Made by a program: the position numbers and the translations under genes
Assembly: GCA_024867545.1 (NCBI GenBank)
Contig: JANFNE010000001.1
Span: 124,001 to 188,000 of the forward strand
DNA from: Phytopythium helicoides
Lineage: Eukaryota; Oomycota; Peronosporomycetes; Pythiales; Pythiaceae
Direction: 5' to 3'
DNA: 64,000 nucleotides
Notes under the pieces: model-generated
What the model was told of the DNA's origin: nothing
The model's input: the letters and a program-made list of their open reading frames with translations, nothing else
Database searches by the model: none
In this document: piece by piece, positions 20,701 to 32,182 of the stretch
Layout of the letters: the number at the start of each line of letters is the position of its first letter
Numbering within the stretch: position 1 is the stretch's first letter

Positions 20701-23700
20701 AAAGAGTAAGTTGAAGGAGCAAGGGACAGCAGATCGACTAGCACAAATTACCGAAGAGAAAAATGAGCTGGAGAGCGCTCTTCAAAACCGGCAGCACGAA
20801 ATTGACGCTGTATCCAAGGAGCTGAGAAGCAAAACTGGCGAGATAGAAGAAAAGCAATCGCAGATCCGAGAGCTCCAGGCAGAGAATGATGTTCTTCAGG
20901 ACCAAATCTCTGACCTCAAAGCCAGTGTTTCAGAGCTGCGGGCACGGCTTCAAACTTCAACAGCATCCATTGGCACAATAGTTGGAGGGGGAGGAAATGC
21001 TCGAAATGAGAGTTCATTGTTGCGCGACCAATTGAGCGAATATGAGGGGAAGCTTGACGCAATAGTTCGTGATAAAACTCAGTTGACGGAAAAGGTACGC
21101 GCGCTCACTCAAAAGAGCATCGACAGCGAGTCACAAGTGCGCAATATATCAATTGAAAAGGAACAATTAGCAGCAGAGTTAGAAGTTTCATCCACTGAGG
21201 TTATGAAATGGAGAATGAAAGCAGAGCGAGCGGCAAAAGACATCGAGGCGAAAGCGGCATCTATTCAAGAACTTGAATCTGACAAGGAAATTTTAGAGAG
21301 CTCTATTCGTCGACTGACAGAGCAAGCAAACGAAATTTCCCAGTCCAAGTCAGTGGCCGAAAAGAGCAAAAAGGCATTAGAAAGCGAGGTAAACTCGTTA
21401 CGAACCGCAATGGATGAGGCTGAAGCCAGTAGGCGGGCAAGCACGGCTGACTTTCAGTCTCTTCAGAGTAAAACGAAGCGTCTGGAAGATACCGTAGCAT
21501 CTGCAAACCACCAGATCCAGGTGCTTCAGGAAGCAAAAGCAGGGCTAGAGGCAACGATAGCCCAGCAAGCACATGAGCTAGCCTCTCTCCAAGCCAAGAT
21601 TCGTTCACTAATGTCAGAGAATGCCGAGGTTTTAGCGGGAGCAAAAGAAACAGAGGCCGATTTATCTCGCAACAGTGATGCGTTTAAACAGCTAGAGGAA
21701 CAGCTCTCGAGTATCCAGCTTCAATACAATAGAGAGCGTGAAGAGCGCGAGGGTTTGGCGAAGCAGGTTGAATCATTAAAAGCTGCACGTGAAGAGCTCG
21801 AGAATACGGTCACGTCATTGCGCCGGAAGGCCGAGACAGCAGACTCTAAGCGGAAGGAATATGAAACGAATACATCCCGAGATGATCAAATCACCAAACG
21901 TAAGCTTCAGCAGGCAGAGATGGACAAAGACTCGCTCTCTAGAGCTAAGGACCGCGCGGAAGCCCAGCTCAAGACCGTTGAGAAAGAATTGAACAGCCGA
22001 ACAGAAGCTCTTGAACGCACAAAAGTCGAACTGGAGGCACTTCAGACCCGAATGAAGAATACGCTGAAGGAACATGAAGAGGTTCGGGCAATGCTTCTTT
22101 CAGCAAATCTCGTCAACGCATCGGGAGCAAACTCAAGGAGAAACGATTCCGCGTCTTTCCCTGGTTCCAATATCCCATCCGAGGCGATGCTTGTCAAACT
22201 CCAGCTGGCTGATGTCAATCGGTCAGAACTTGAGGTGCATTTAGCTGACGTGGCGTCACAGCTCGAGATCGCAAATCGGCGATGTGCACTTTTGGACGCG
22301 CACTGCCGTGACCAATCGATCGATATTGAGTCGCTACACGTCGAAATCGCGTCCTTGAGATCTGCTTCACAACAGATGCACTTGTCTGCTCTCGAGACAT
22401 TGTCACTGGTAGAGCGACTCGAATATGAACACAAGAAACGCGTTCTGAAGACGGACTTTACCAACCAGCTTCGAGACTTTCAAGAGCGAGAGGATGCCTC
22501 GCTCGCGCGTCAGAAAGCGCGAATTCGATCTCAGTGTGAGCGTCAGATCGATGAGTTGGTAGCCGAAATGGAGAAGCGAAAGCGTCATCGAGTTGAGCAG
22601 GAGGAAGCGGCAGCTCAGCACTTGCTTGACCATCTTCGACGCGAGAGGGATGCGAGGAGAGAGGAGCTGCAGGTGCAGATCCGAAAAGAGTTGCACGATT
22701 TTGAACAAGATCTACTTGAGCGAAAAAACCGGGAGCTCGATGTAATCTCGAAAGCAGTTGAGAAAGAAGAAGCGCATTTAGCTCAGCGATTGCGAGAAGC
22801 GCATCAAGCTGTGCGAGAAGATGAGTTGGCGCATCAAGCTGAGGATAATCAGGGACGGGAGGCCGGATTTCTTGGCACAGGAGTCCGGCTTTCAAGATTT
22901 GTGCAGCACCCAGTAGGTGGGACGCTTACTGGTGTGCAGGACAAAATATTACTTTCAGACGAAGAAGTCGGCGAAGTGAGGCGTAGTCACAGTCGTCGAG
23001 CGAGACTGGCTGCAAATCGTCGAGTCTCACAGTCCCAACGCACCGATCGAGTGAGAAAAGCTCGTGATCGGCAAGTCTCAAAGGCATACTCGCACTGGAA
23101 AAGCCGGGTTCAAAATGAGCAAGCCATACTTTCCCAAGCAAAGGCTTTGGTATCGCGTCAACGGCAAGAGCTTTTGGCAACTGCCCGGCAGCTGAAGAAG
23201 AGCACAAGCGAATGGAAGAAGAATTCACACAATGCACGAGATAACCAAATTCGGCTGCAGATGAAGGAGATGATTGATGAGGTACGTGGCAGGATGAGAA
23301 AGAGCATGTTTTCAAGTACGGAAGCTAATAAGCGTCGATGCAGGACTCGGCCAATTGGAGTGAGCGCAAGTCGAAGCTGGCAGAGCGGGAAAACTGGATC
23401 AAGAAGCGTGAGCGGAAATTGGCGAGGATGGAGCTTGAAGGTTGGTTTATGAACCTCGCGAATTGTGCCTCGTCTAGATAACTTACTAACCTGCTGTTTA
23501 CTACTAGTTGAACAACTCCGCCAGGGTCAAAAACAGCGTCGCCGCAAGAAGCCCAAGAGTAACAATGACGATCTTTTGTTCTCAGATGCCGAAAGTGATA
23601 GTTCTAGCAGCTCTGGCCACGAGGCGATCTCAGAAGCCTCTGAAATGGACGTGGTTAATGCGCTGGAGAGGCTGAAGAAGCTGGATCACGAGCTACTTTC

Positions 23701-24334
23701 GGATTCGAATGACTGGGCAGAAAAGGGGGCTGCTCCAGGCTCGTGCTCCTCTGCCTGGGAAAGCGACGTATCAGATGTAACAGGCGCTCGTCGTGAGGCG
23801 CTACACCCCACCGTCTACTCTCCACGGTACCAGTTGACAGCATCGGGAACAGCAGGATCGTATCGCCACGCGGTTTCGTCGTTTTCCACTGGCATCGGAC
23901 TACGGCCAAAAACGACCCCAACAACACTGCACAGAATCTCGCCCACAGTCAGCAGCAGGGCCGACACCTCGCGGTGGCTTTTTGGTGGTCAGCGATCAGG
24001 TTTTTCGGGACAACGGTGCGTTTGGTGTCTTGGCCTTGTACCACATGGCTAGGACTCGTTTTTGACGCGGTCTCCTAGATTCAGCGGGTCATCATCAGGG
24101 TCGCGAATGATGACAAGCAACGATCGTCGGCTCGCGGATCGAGCAACCGTTTACCAGCGTCAGATCTCTAAGTGGGCCCAGGACCGCGAAAAAGTGCACA
24201 GTGCAGCGTCACGCCACGCGTCGTGGCTCTCGGGACTGTGTGACGAGATCAAGGAGTACACCGCGAGCCGGCGCGACGTGGGTGTGCGAGAGAGCAACTC
24301 AATCATGGCCTCCACGGCTGATACGTCGGAGTGA
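17763..24334 (+). CDS. CEP164: CEP164-like basal-body protein: WW module plus giant coiled coil
   Basis: Seven exons join in frame: 17763-18032, 18099-18155, 18231-18464, 18542-23281, 23344-23440, 23508-24015 and 24079-24334, giving about 2053 residues. The N-terminus has the CEP164 signature: acidic DPNYEPTEKEV, FWIAREGLKAPLP, then the WW domain PENWKPC...WDHPCDE. The 4.7-kb exon 4 is an almost unbroken coiled coil (Glu/Lys/Gln/Leu heptads from about residue 210 to 1700). The tail is Ser-rich with a last helical segment (VYQRQISKWAQDREK). CEP164 is a distal-appendage (transition-fibre) protein that docks basal bodies, fitting zoospore flagella. Known CEP164 proteins are shorter (about 1460 residues in human), so either the coil is expanded or this is a divergent relative. 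Confidence 0.83.
17793..18032 (+). repeat. CEP164 WW-module exon, copy 2 of a near-identical 240-bp pair
   Basis: Partner of 16659-16898, with about 98% identity confined to coding sequence. The following intron and the next exon (19 codons starting FYRNLY) are diverged from those of copy 1. Confidence 0.9.
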
Positions 24335-24420
24335 CGCAGTAGATTGGTTAGAACAGTGATCTCGATAGAGCGCTTCCTTCTTCTGCAGATGAAAGACACC
24401 GGCATTGCTCGGGCCGTCCC

Positions 24421-25113
24421 CTACTCGTCTGCGTCCTTGGGCTTGGAGGTGTCCGGCTTGATGTTCTGGTTCTGCCACTTGGTCTCCTCCTTGCCCTCCT
24501 TGAGCGCCGCGTAGCGCGCCGCGACGAACAGGAAGTCGCTGAGGCGGTTGAGGTAGCGGATGACGACCTGGTCCACATCTCCTGCGGCCGCGAGCGGCAC
24601 GACGCGGCGCTCTGCGCGTCTGCAGACTGCGCGCGCGACGTGCAGGTGCGTGGAGGCGAGTCCTCCGCCCGAGGGCAGGATGAAGCACTTGAGGGGCGGC
24701 AGCTCGAGGTCCATCTCGTCGATCCAGCGCTCGAGCTGGTCGACGTTGGCCTCGTCGAAGGCGCCGGCGCGGTTCTTCTTGAACTGGGAGGCCGTGGTGT
24801 TAGGCGTGGCGACGCACGCGCCGAGGTCGAAGAGCCTCGACTGAATCTGCTCGAGCTTGTCGGGCAGGAACTCGTTGCCTGTGAGGCGCGCCTGCTCAAT
24901 GGCCACGCCCACCTGCGCGTTGAGCTCGTCCGTGTCGCCCAGCGCCTTGAACACGGCGTCGTCCTTGGGCCGGCGCTCGCCCGAGAAGAGCGTCGACGTG
25001 CCCTTGTCGCCCGTCTTGGTGTACACCTTCATGCCGCGCGCCTGCCACGCAGCGCGCGCGTCAGTCCGGAGCCCCCGCGGCACCGCCAGCCGCCGTAGCG
25101 AGCGGGTCGCCAT
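24421..25113 (-). CDS. MMAB: Cob(I)alamin adenosyltransferase, PduO type (MMAB-like)
   Basis: From the ATG at 25113 it has 230 residues in one exon. After an Arg/Ala-rich mitochondrial presequence comes KVYTKTGDKGTSTLF, the ATP-binding hallmark of PduO-type adenosyltransferases. GDTDELNAQVG, LPSGGG, ARAVCRRAERR and YLNRLSDFLFVAAR follow, all typical of the trimeric MMAB fold. The enzyme moves adenosyl from ATP to cob(I)alamin to make the cofactor of methylmalonyl-CoA mutase, so vitamin B12 use in mitochondria is implied. It ends 86 bp from the CEP164-like gene, tail-to-tail, and shares a 217-bp divergent promoter with the transporter on its other side. Confidence 0.95.
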   Translation of the reverse strand: MATRSLRRLAVPRGLRTDARAAWQARGMKVYTKTGDKGTSTLFSGERRPKDDAVFKALGDTDELNAQVGVAIEQARLTGNEFLPDKLEQIQSRLFDLGACVATPNTTASQFKKNRAGAFDEANVDQLERWIDEMDLELPPLKCFILPSGGGLASTHLHVARAVCRRAERRVVPLAAAGDVDQVVIRYLNRLSDFLFVAARYAALKEGKEETKWQNQNIKPDTSKPKDADE

Positions 25114-25330
25114 GCTCACTCACGCACCGTCCGCCCTCGGTCGATCTTGCGCCAGCAGCTCCGCGCGGCGTGGGGGCGCTCTCTGATTGGCCGCGCGAGC
25201 TTCAAGCGCGCATTTCCGCCAATGCGACGCGCGCGGCCTGATACCAAAGACGCGCCGCCGAGAAACCGACCGTCATCCGGCCCCCGCGGCGTCAACAGCT
25301 CCGCGCCGCCGCCCGCTCCCAGTCGCCGCC
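25114..25330. promoter_or_regulatory. Divergent promoter between MMAB and the SLC18B1-like gene, with inverted CCAAT boxes
   Basis: This 217-bp GC-rich gap serves two genes transcribed away from each other. It contains ATTGG at 25186-25190 and CCAAT at 25219-25223, an inverted pair of the kind NF-Y-type factors bind. A related word (AAGCGCGC followed by CCAAT) recurs at 27112-27131, just after the transporter gene. Confidence 0.5.
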
Positions 25331-27106
25331 ATGCCGCGCGCCGAGCCCTCCGAGAGCAGCTGGCTGCTGGCGGGCGCTAGGCCCGCGCAGACGGCGCCGC
25401 AGCCGCCGACGCAGCCGCCGACGCAGCAGCCCAAGTCGCGCGCCAGCAAGGTGACGCTGGAGCAGCTCTTCCGGCAGCAGGAGCAGGAGCAGGAGGCTGT
25501 GCGCCGCGCCAAGAGCCAGGCCGCGCACGCCAAGCGCCCGCCCGACGGAGCCGTGGCCTTCCTGCCAGAGGCCGACCCCGATGACGCGCTAGACTGCAGC
25601 GGCACCAGCATACACAGCTACGGCAGCGACGCGGCCGAGTTCGACGCCATGATGCAGCTCTCGGCGCCCATCAACCCGCTGCAGCAGCGCCGCACGCGCT
25701 CCTTCGTCATCTGGCTCGCCTCGGCCGCCGTGCTCTTCCTCACCAACCAGCTCACCATGCTGCCCGTAGGCTTCTACCCGGGGTACGCGCGCGACCAGCT
25801 CGGGCTCGCCCCCTGGGCCGTCAACCTCTTCTTCTCGCTCTACCCGCTCTGCATCATGGTCTGCAGCCCGCTCGCGGCCGCCGCCACACCCGTCATCGGC
25901 CGCCAGTCGCTCGTCTGCCTCGGGCTCGTGCTTAGCGGGGCCAGCACCATCGCCTTCGCCTACGTCAGTTCCATCGGCAGTGTCTTCATGCTGCGCGTGT
26001 TCCAGGGTATCGGCGCCGGCGCGGCGGTGGTCGGCGCCACTGCAGTGCTCACGGAAGAGTTCTCTGCCAGCGTCGGCCAGATCCTCGTCGTCCAAGAGTT
26101 CGTGGTGGCCGCCGCCTTCGTGAGCGCCCCGCCGATCGGGAGCTACCTCTACGACTACTACGGCTTCAGGATCCCGTTCTTCGCCTCTGGCGCCGCGCAG
26201 CTGCTCGTCGTCCTCATCATCCCGTTCCTGTTCATCGAGTACTCGCTCCCCGACGGACTCTACCTGCACGGCCACACGTCGCGGCTGCTGAAAAAGTCGT
26301 CGTCCTTCCGCGAGGTCAAGGGATACCTGGAGGTGCTCACGCCGACGTGCGTCGTGTGCCTGGGCATCACGACGTTCGCCATGGCGTCGTTCGGGTTCAT
26401 CGACCCGTTCCTCGGCGCGCACCTGCAGACGACGCTCGGCGCGCAGCGCATCGTCGTGGGGTTTGGCTTTGCCGTGAACGCGCTCGTGTACTTCTTGGGC
26501 GGCCTGGCGTACATGTTCCTGAGCCGGTTGTTCGGGTGCCGGCAGGTGATGATCGTGGGGCTCGTGCAGCTTGCGCTGGGGTTTTTGCTCCTGGGGCCTG
26601 CGCCGTTCCTTAGCCCGCTGCTTCGGGACAGCAGCGCGCTGTGGGCGGCACAGACGGTGGCGCTCGTGCTCATCGGGTGCGGGTCGGCGCTGACAATCGC
26701 GCCGGGGCTGCCGCTGACGCTGCTGAGCGTGCAGTCGCTAGGCTCGACGGCGTTCAACCTCGTGGTGGGGCTGTTCTCGGCCGCCATCTACCTGGGCCAG
26801 ACACTGGGGCCCGTCATGTCGCTCTTCCTCATGAGCGTGCTGCCGGCCTCGCGCTCAGCCGCCTGCGCCGAGCCGGGCGGCGCCTGCGCGTCGTCGCTGC
26901 CCTGGACCTTCACGGCCTACGCGGCGCTGGCGCTCGCGGTGCTGGCGGCGGTCGCCTGGTTCCTGCCGCGCGGCGAGCTGTCGGCGGGCTCTCCCTCTGC
27001 CTCTCGTCGGCGCTCGCAGCGCCGCCTGCCGCTCGCCAGGCAGCCGTCCGAGTACGGCCAGTACGTCTTCTTCGACGAGGACGAGTGCGACGCCGACGAC
27101 TTCTGA
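25331..27106 (+). CDS. Major facilitator transporter, SLC18B1-like
   Basis: The first ATG in frame is at 25331 and gives 591 residues in one exon. A ~125-residue Gln/Ala-rich cytosolic N-terminus precedes about twelve membrane segments. Segment 4-5 sequences (FMLRVFQGIGAGAAVVGATA, APPIGSYLYDYYGFRIPF) and the second half (FGFIDPFL, LLLGPAPFL) resemble vesicular-amine/polyamine transporter relatives of the SLC18B1 group. It probably exchanges an organic cation for protons, on a vacuole, vesicle or plasma membrane; the substrate is a guess. The tail (EYGQYVFFDEDECDADDF) is acidic and aromatic, possibly a sorting signal. Confidence 0.85.
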   Translation: MPRAEPSESSWLLAGARPAQTAPQPPTQPPTQQPKSRASKVTLEQLFRQQEQEQEAVRRAKSQAAHAKRPPDGAVAFLPEADPDDALDCSGTSIHSYGSDAAEFDAMMQLSAPINPLQQRRTRSFVIWLASAAVLFLTNQLTMLPVGFYPGYARDQLGLAPWAVNLFFSLYPLCIMVCSPLAAAATPVIGRQSLVCLGLVLSGASTIAFAYVSSIGSVFMLRVFQGIGAGAAVVGATAVLTEEFSASVGQILVVQEFVVAAAFVSAPPIGSYLYDYYGFRIPFFASGAAQLLVVLIIPFLFIEYSLPDGLYLHGHTSRLLKKSSSFREVKGYLEVLTPTCVVCLGITTFAMASFGFIDPFLGAHLQTTLGAQRIVVGFGFAVNALVYFLGGLAYMFLSRLFGCRQVMIVGLVQLALGFLLLGPAPFLSPLLRDSSALWAAQTVALVLIGCGSALTIAPGLPLTLLSVQSLGSTAFNLVVGLFSAAIYLGQTLGPVMSLFLMSVLPASRSAACAEPGGACASSLPWTFTAYAALALAVLAAVAWFLPRGELSAGSPSASRRRSQRRLPLARQPSEYGQYVFFDEDECDADDF

Positions 27107-27126
27107 CGTTGAAGCGCGCTTTTCGG

Positions 27127-27192
27127 CCAATGAGAGCGTAGTAATATACTTGTAGCCAATCCGAGTCCGCACACCTGCAGCGTTCCACCAAT
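27127..27192 (+). promoter_or_regulatory. Three CCAAT boxes before the SNAPC1-like gene, the last overlapping its ATG
   Basis: CCAAT occurs at 27127-27131, 27156-27160 and 27188-27192. The third overlaps the start codon ATG at 27191. The whole gap after the upstream gene is only 84 bp, so this is probably the entire promoter. Confidence 0.45.
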
Positions 27193-30100
27193 GGCGAGCG
27201 GCGCCCACTCCCCCACCACCGCCATGCCCGCCCAGGCGGCCCCCGCCGCGCTGGCGACGGTCGCGGCCGGCGGTGCCGCGCTGCTGCTGCCTCCGCCGCG
27301 GCCGAGCGCCAGGCCGCCGCTGCCTCGTCGACCGCCGGCGGCTCGAGCGCCCGCCGCGAGTGCGAGCGCTGGGCCGGCGCGGCGCAGGAAGCAGACGCAC
27401 GTCGACCTGGACCGAGCGCTGGTCGAGTTCGCGGACTGCGTGTCGCGGGACTTGGCGGCGCTCAACTCGCGGTTCGTGGACGAGGTGGGCAGAGGGCGAG
27501 GCGGACGCAGCAGGGACCGAGCTGACGAACGAGTGACTCGCAGGGAGACGTCTGCTTCGCGGCGTGGAAGCGGCTCTGGGGCAACGCGCACATGAGCGCC
27601 GCGTTCCACGTCGAGTTCTGGAACAGCTCAGCCACGACGACGCACAAGGCCATTCTCCAGCGCTCTCTAGGTGCGTCTCCCGCTCTGCTGGGTGCGGCTT
27701 GAATCCACTCGCGACCATTCCTGACCTTGTGCTTTCCCCCGCTCTCTCAACAGATGCGCTACTGCAGTGCATTGAAAGCAATGAGAGAACGTTCAGCGAG
27801 CCAAAGTCCACGGCACAGCTCTTTGGCTTTGTTTTTGGCCTGTACTGCGCCTACTCGGTGCAGCTCGGGGTACCCAAGCACAAGATTGACATTGTTCCGA
27901 GTGGATGGGCACGACTCTCGACGGTCGAGGTGGTGGCTCGAGGATCTGGTGCTCACCTTTTCCCACTTGCAGCCAAGGAAGTGCGTGCTATAATGCACAA
28001 ACTTGCAGTTACTGAAAACGCGTTCCTCAAGTGCCTGCGCGGCTTCAGTCACATACATCAACTCGGTTCGCGCAGCCAGACGCTGAGCGAAGTTGCATCT
28101 AGCAGCAGTCAAACGGAGGCGGCTGAAACACCACACAGTGTTGAGGAACACAAGGTATGCTGACTTTGAGCAGAGGATATTTTCAAACAACTTGGATCTA
28201 ACCTTTCTTTGATGGCGGAAGGTCACAGTCAGTCATCTCGAGGCCGTTCAGGTGCTAGCAACTCGATACAACGAGGTTATGGAGTTAGTCAACAACTCCA
28301 CCGATTCCGCATCGCGTGTGACTCGACGAGCCGGATCTGGACGAGACTTACCAAGAGGGATTGCTCAGCTATCCATGTCACAACCAACGGCAGAACACGA
28401 ACATGCAACCAAGCTCTTCGACGGTCTGCGCTCGTATCTGGCTGCCCGAGCCGCTGGCCCAGACCAAAACTTGCTTTTTATCGCTGAGGAGCAAGAAATG
28501 GGGGCACCAATCGAAGCAACATTCGATCAAGACAGAATTTCGGAAAGCTCCTACGGCTCGAATAATTTGAGAGATCTGGAGGAGGGACTGCTTCATGCAG
28601 TTGGCAATTCGCGTGCTTCTCAGAATTTAGAAGAGGCGGCACAAGTAGTGAAACCAAAAACAAGTAGTGGTATCACTCCAGATCGGCCCAAGCGTGGGTG
28701 TCAACTTTCAGTTGGCAGCCAGTTGTCGTCGCTTGCATCGGTTACCAGTGACGGCCTCGACGAGCTCGAAGCAGAGCTGATGCAAAGTGTAAATGAAAGT
28801 GTCGTCACGACTGTCGCTCCGCCAGCAAGCACGACGCGGGAATCAATTGGTACGCTGGCGACAACTACTCCACACGCTCGAAGTGCATCTGGTTACTCGA
28901 CTCAAAAACCAAACTCACAACAAACATTGCAAAAGCCCAAAAAACCATCGGCATCTGTTCCTGCAGTTGCCCCATCTCGCTTGTCGGCGGCACAAAACAA
29001 TTCTGGGAGTTTAACCGCAGCTGCGACGGATGGCAGTGCTGGACCCAATATTGATGAAGTCGCCGAGATGAATGGTGCTCCTGCATCCAAAACCAAACGC
29101 CGTTACTCAATCGACAGTGTACTGTCTTCTCTTGCTTCGGCGAGTAGTGATGGCTTGGATGAACTTGAAGCGGAACTGATGGAGAATGTAAGAAGAGGCG
29201 TTGAGATTCTGGCAGAGAGTGATAAGGCTCAGGCAAACCGATCTAAGCCAGCTCCGAAGGGTTTACCCAAACAAGCGTCTGGGACTGTAGCTAGACCGTC
29301 TGGCGCCACAAAAGGGCGTGCAAAGGCGCCTACAAAAACGACGAAGGCGAAGACAGCCGCCAAACCGAAGCCACAGACACGCACTCTGGTGTCACCGTCA
29401 GCAGACAGGATAGCACCTCTTCCACTTGATCATCAAGTGAAAGCTACTACGAATACCCGGACATTGCGTAGACGAGCCCCATCAATTGCAGAGAGCGATG
29501 GGTTATCCGAGCTCGAGGCTGAGCTTTCGCAAGGGATCGCACAACAAGCGACAAGCGCGACAGATCGAAATGTTGCAGCCAACGAAATCAACGTAGCAAG
29601 TGCCGGTCAACAATTGGCAACTAAAAGTTCAACATCCAAGTCTACAGCTAAGAGAAAGCGGGCAACACGAAACACTTCATCGAGCAATGTTGTAGGATGG
29701 AGCCGAGCTCCGTCAATTGCAGAGAGCGACGGGTTATCAGAACTCGAGGCAGAGCTTTCACAAAATGTGCTCAATCAAGCGACAGTCTCAACAAAAAACG
29801 TGATATCCGAGGCACCGAAACCACCGACTACAGCCAAGAAGAAGCGAGTTGCGAAGTCACTGACACGTGGACCGAATGTATCTGCGTTGGTGTCATCTAC
29901 AGCGCTGGTCGAAGCAACATCTACCATCACTCCACAAGATCACCAAGAGAAAATGCCGATTAGTGCTCGGCTGCGAAGTCGAGCACCCTCTGTCGCAGAG
30001 AGTGACGGCTTATCTGAGCTTGAGGCTGAGCTGTCTCAAAAAGTAGCTGACGAAGTGACAGCGCTGGCAGCCGCACCTGCAAATCTTGCCCCCAAAGTGA

Positions 30101-30954
30101 AAGCCACTCGAGGTCCAAGAAAATCTCCAGCTCCACCAAAGCCTAAGCGCGCACGCACGCAAGTTGAGAGTTTCGGGGATGAGATTCCTCAGATTTCGAC
30201 CCGCCAAGTTCGACGACGAACTACTCAATCAGCCAAGGCAGTCCGCGCTGTGCAAACCCTACCAGTTTCAAGCACTTGGGGAGAGGTAACGACGGGCTTC
30301 AGCTCAAGGAGTACTGCACGCAATCGTGCACCATCAGTTGCCGAGAGCGATGGCTTATCGGAGCTTGAGGCAGAGCTGTCACAAAATGTGTTATACCAAG
30401 CGGTAGCCTCAACAAATCCACCGACAACAACCAAGCAGAAGGTTGCTGCTAAGGCAAATGCACGTTCAGCAAGTGTGTCCGCAGTGATGGCAGCTCCAGG
30501 ACTAGAAGCAACAACAACAGCCTCTCAATTATTTCGGCAAGGAAATACCACTATCAGTACTCGGCTGAGGAGCCGAGCATCCTCGATTGCGGACAGCGAC
30601 GGATTATCAGAGCTCGAAGCCGAGCTGTCGCAAAGTGTTCTAGACCCAGTAGCTGCATTGACATCTTTGCGATCTTCAGTCCGTGGAGCAGGTCCAAAAT
30701 CAAAAGCCTCAAAGCGCCCCACAGCTGGAGCATCTAAGAAGCGTGCTCCGAAGACCCAGACGCGAGAATTCGGTGTATCCGCATTGGTGTCAACCCCAGG
30801 GGCAGCAAAAAGCACGACAACCGATACCTTGGCGCTACCATCACAGCTCCCCACCGGAACTCATGAGTTGCCAAGTCGAGCACCATCCGTTGCAGAGAGC
30901 GATGGACTATCAGAACTGGAAGCTGAGCTATCTCAAGATGTTCGAACCGAATGA
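27191..30954 (+). CDS. SNAPC1: SNAPC1-like snRNA-activating complex subunit with a long repeat-bearing tail
   Basis: Four exons fit: 27191-27484, 27544-27670, 27754-28154 and 28222-30954 (introns 59-83 nt), giving about 1184 residues. After an Ala/Pro-rich start, residues ~80-290 resemble SNAPC1/SNAP43: a helix with FADCVSRDLAALNSRF, then FAAWKRLW, then FGFVFGLYCAYSVQLGVPK. SNAPC1 is part of the complex that recruits RNA polymerases II and III to snRNA promoters. The remaining ~800 residues are low-complexity, rich in Ser, Thr, Ala, Lys and Pro, and carry eight DGL(S/D)ELEAEL motifs. Such a tail is not part of the family as I know it. The SNAPC1 call rests on modest similarity. Confidence 0.7.
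28749..30951 (+). repeat. Eight-copy DGL(S/D)ELEAEL motif array in the SNAPC1-like tail
   Basis: Copies start near 28750, 29149, 29497, 29728, 30002, 30347, 30596 and 30899. The first two read DGLDELEAELM and follow SSLAS; the last six read RAPS(I/V)AESDGLSELEAELSQ with one RASSIADS variant. Linkers of 60-120 residues are basic (KKKR, KRKR) and several hold a second weak motif, VSA(L/V)(V/M). Codons differ between copies, so the conservation is at protein level. Confidence 0.93.
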
Positions 30955-31012
30955 TATCATCTTTGACGTGGGACTATTTTGGTGACCAAAGCGACTAGTT
31001 GCGCTACCAACA

Positions 31013-32182
31013 ATGACAAGCACCGCGGTGTCTGCAGCGGCACCCAGGAAAGCTGCAGAGGCGATCAATAAGGGACAAGAGCAGCTTTCCGAAGACGAAA
31101 GAGGAGAAGAGCTTGGATGGCGCGTTAAGCTCCTGCGCGCACTCATTCGCGGAGATTTGACCTGTTCGTTTCGTTTCGTTAGGTGTTTGGAATTATAATG
31201 GTAAGGTGAATAATGGTTCTGTGGTCGCAGTGACGAAGCGTATTCTCTTGGATCACGTTGAGGTGCTGTCGATGCCATTTACCACCGATTTACCGGTGCC
31301 GCTGTTACAATGGGAATCGCTGCACTGGTTCGTGAGTCTGGGTCTTCACCTGGCATTCCGACTTTGGCTAACCGATTATCTCTTGACAGGTGGATGCTGC
31401 AGAGTGCCAGCCCGCTTTTCATCGCGAGTGTGTATTCCCAGCCTCGGGTGGTAAACTATCTTCTGCAGCGCGGAGCCGATCGTGGGACTGCTTGCTATCT
31501 CAAACAGATTCCGCTCCAAGTGGTCGGAGAATGCTGCGAGCATTCTCCAGCACTCTCACATGAGCCCTCGGCAGATAAACGCCAGCTCGCGGTTGCCTCA
31601 AACGAATGTCGTCGATTGCTTGAGGCACCAGCCTCGTTGCCGACCGCGCCATTGGTCGATTCCGTGTCGTTCGAATGCGACTACTCGACAGAGATTATTC
31701 GTGTGTCAGCATTATCTTCGTCAGCGGTTCCTTCAAGCCGCCTCACAATTGCAACCTCGAGCTTCCGCGGAGGAGAAAACGAAGCGAAGTCTTCGTCGCG
31801 AGTTAGCATAAACCAAACTGACAATGTCTCGAGGTATGTGCAGCAAAAGGTGTATTCGTGCCAAGTGACCATTTCATGGGACACTCCAGACTCAAACGGC
31901 ACCATTATTGAGAGGTATGAGCTCCGTTACCGCCTTGCCACGTCCAGCGGAAATACGAATGAGGCGAGTCAGGGTGAAGCTGAAGGTGACAAGGGCGATG
32001 AGAGTGGCTGGCGAGTCGAGAGATCGACACACAATCGCAAGAAGTGGGTGCAGCATATGGTTCTGAGTGGGAACCTGCAGTTCAATACGCCGTATGAATG
32101 CGCGCTTCGGTCACATAACGCTGTTGGTAAGGGAGAATGGAGCCGTAGCTTTGTGATCCAGACTAATGCACCGCCAGAGTAA
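31013..32182 (+). CDS. Ankyrin-repeat protein with a C-terminal fibronectin type III domain
   Basis: Starting at the ATG 31013, three exons are proposed: 31013-31172, 31231-31331 and 31403-32182, giving about 346 residues. Exon 3 encodes an ankyrin-like helix pair (SPLFIASVYSQPRVVNYLLQ RGAD) and, after a Ser-rich spacer, a fibronectin type III domain (about the last 110 residues: VTISWDTPDSNGTIIERYEL ... YECALRSHNAVGKGEWS). Both domains mediate protein contacts, so an adaptor role is likely. No membrane segment or signal peptide is seen. The first two exon borders are uncertain because several GT and AG sites compete; exon 3 is firm. Confidence 0.65.
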
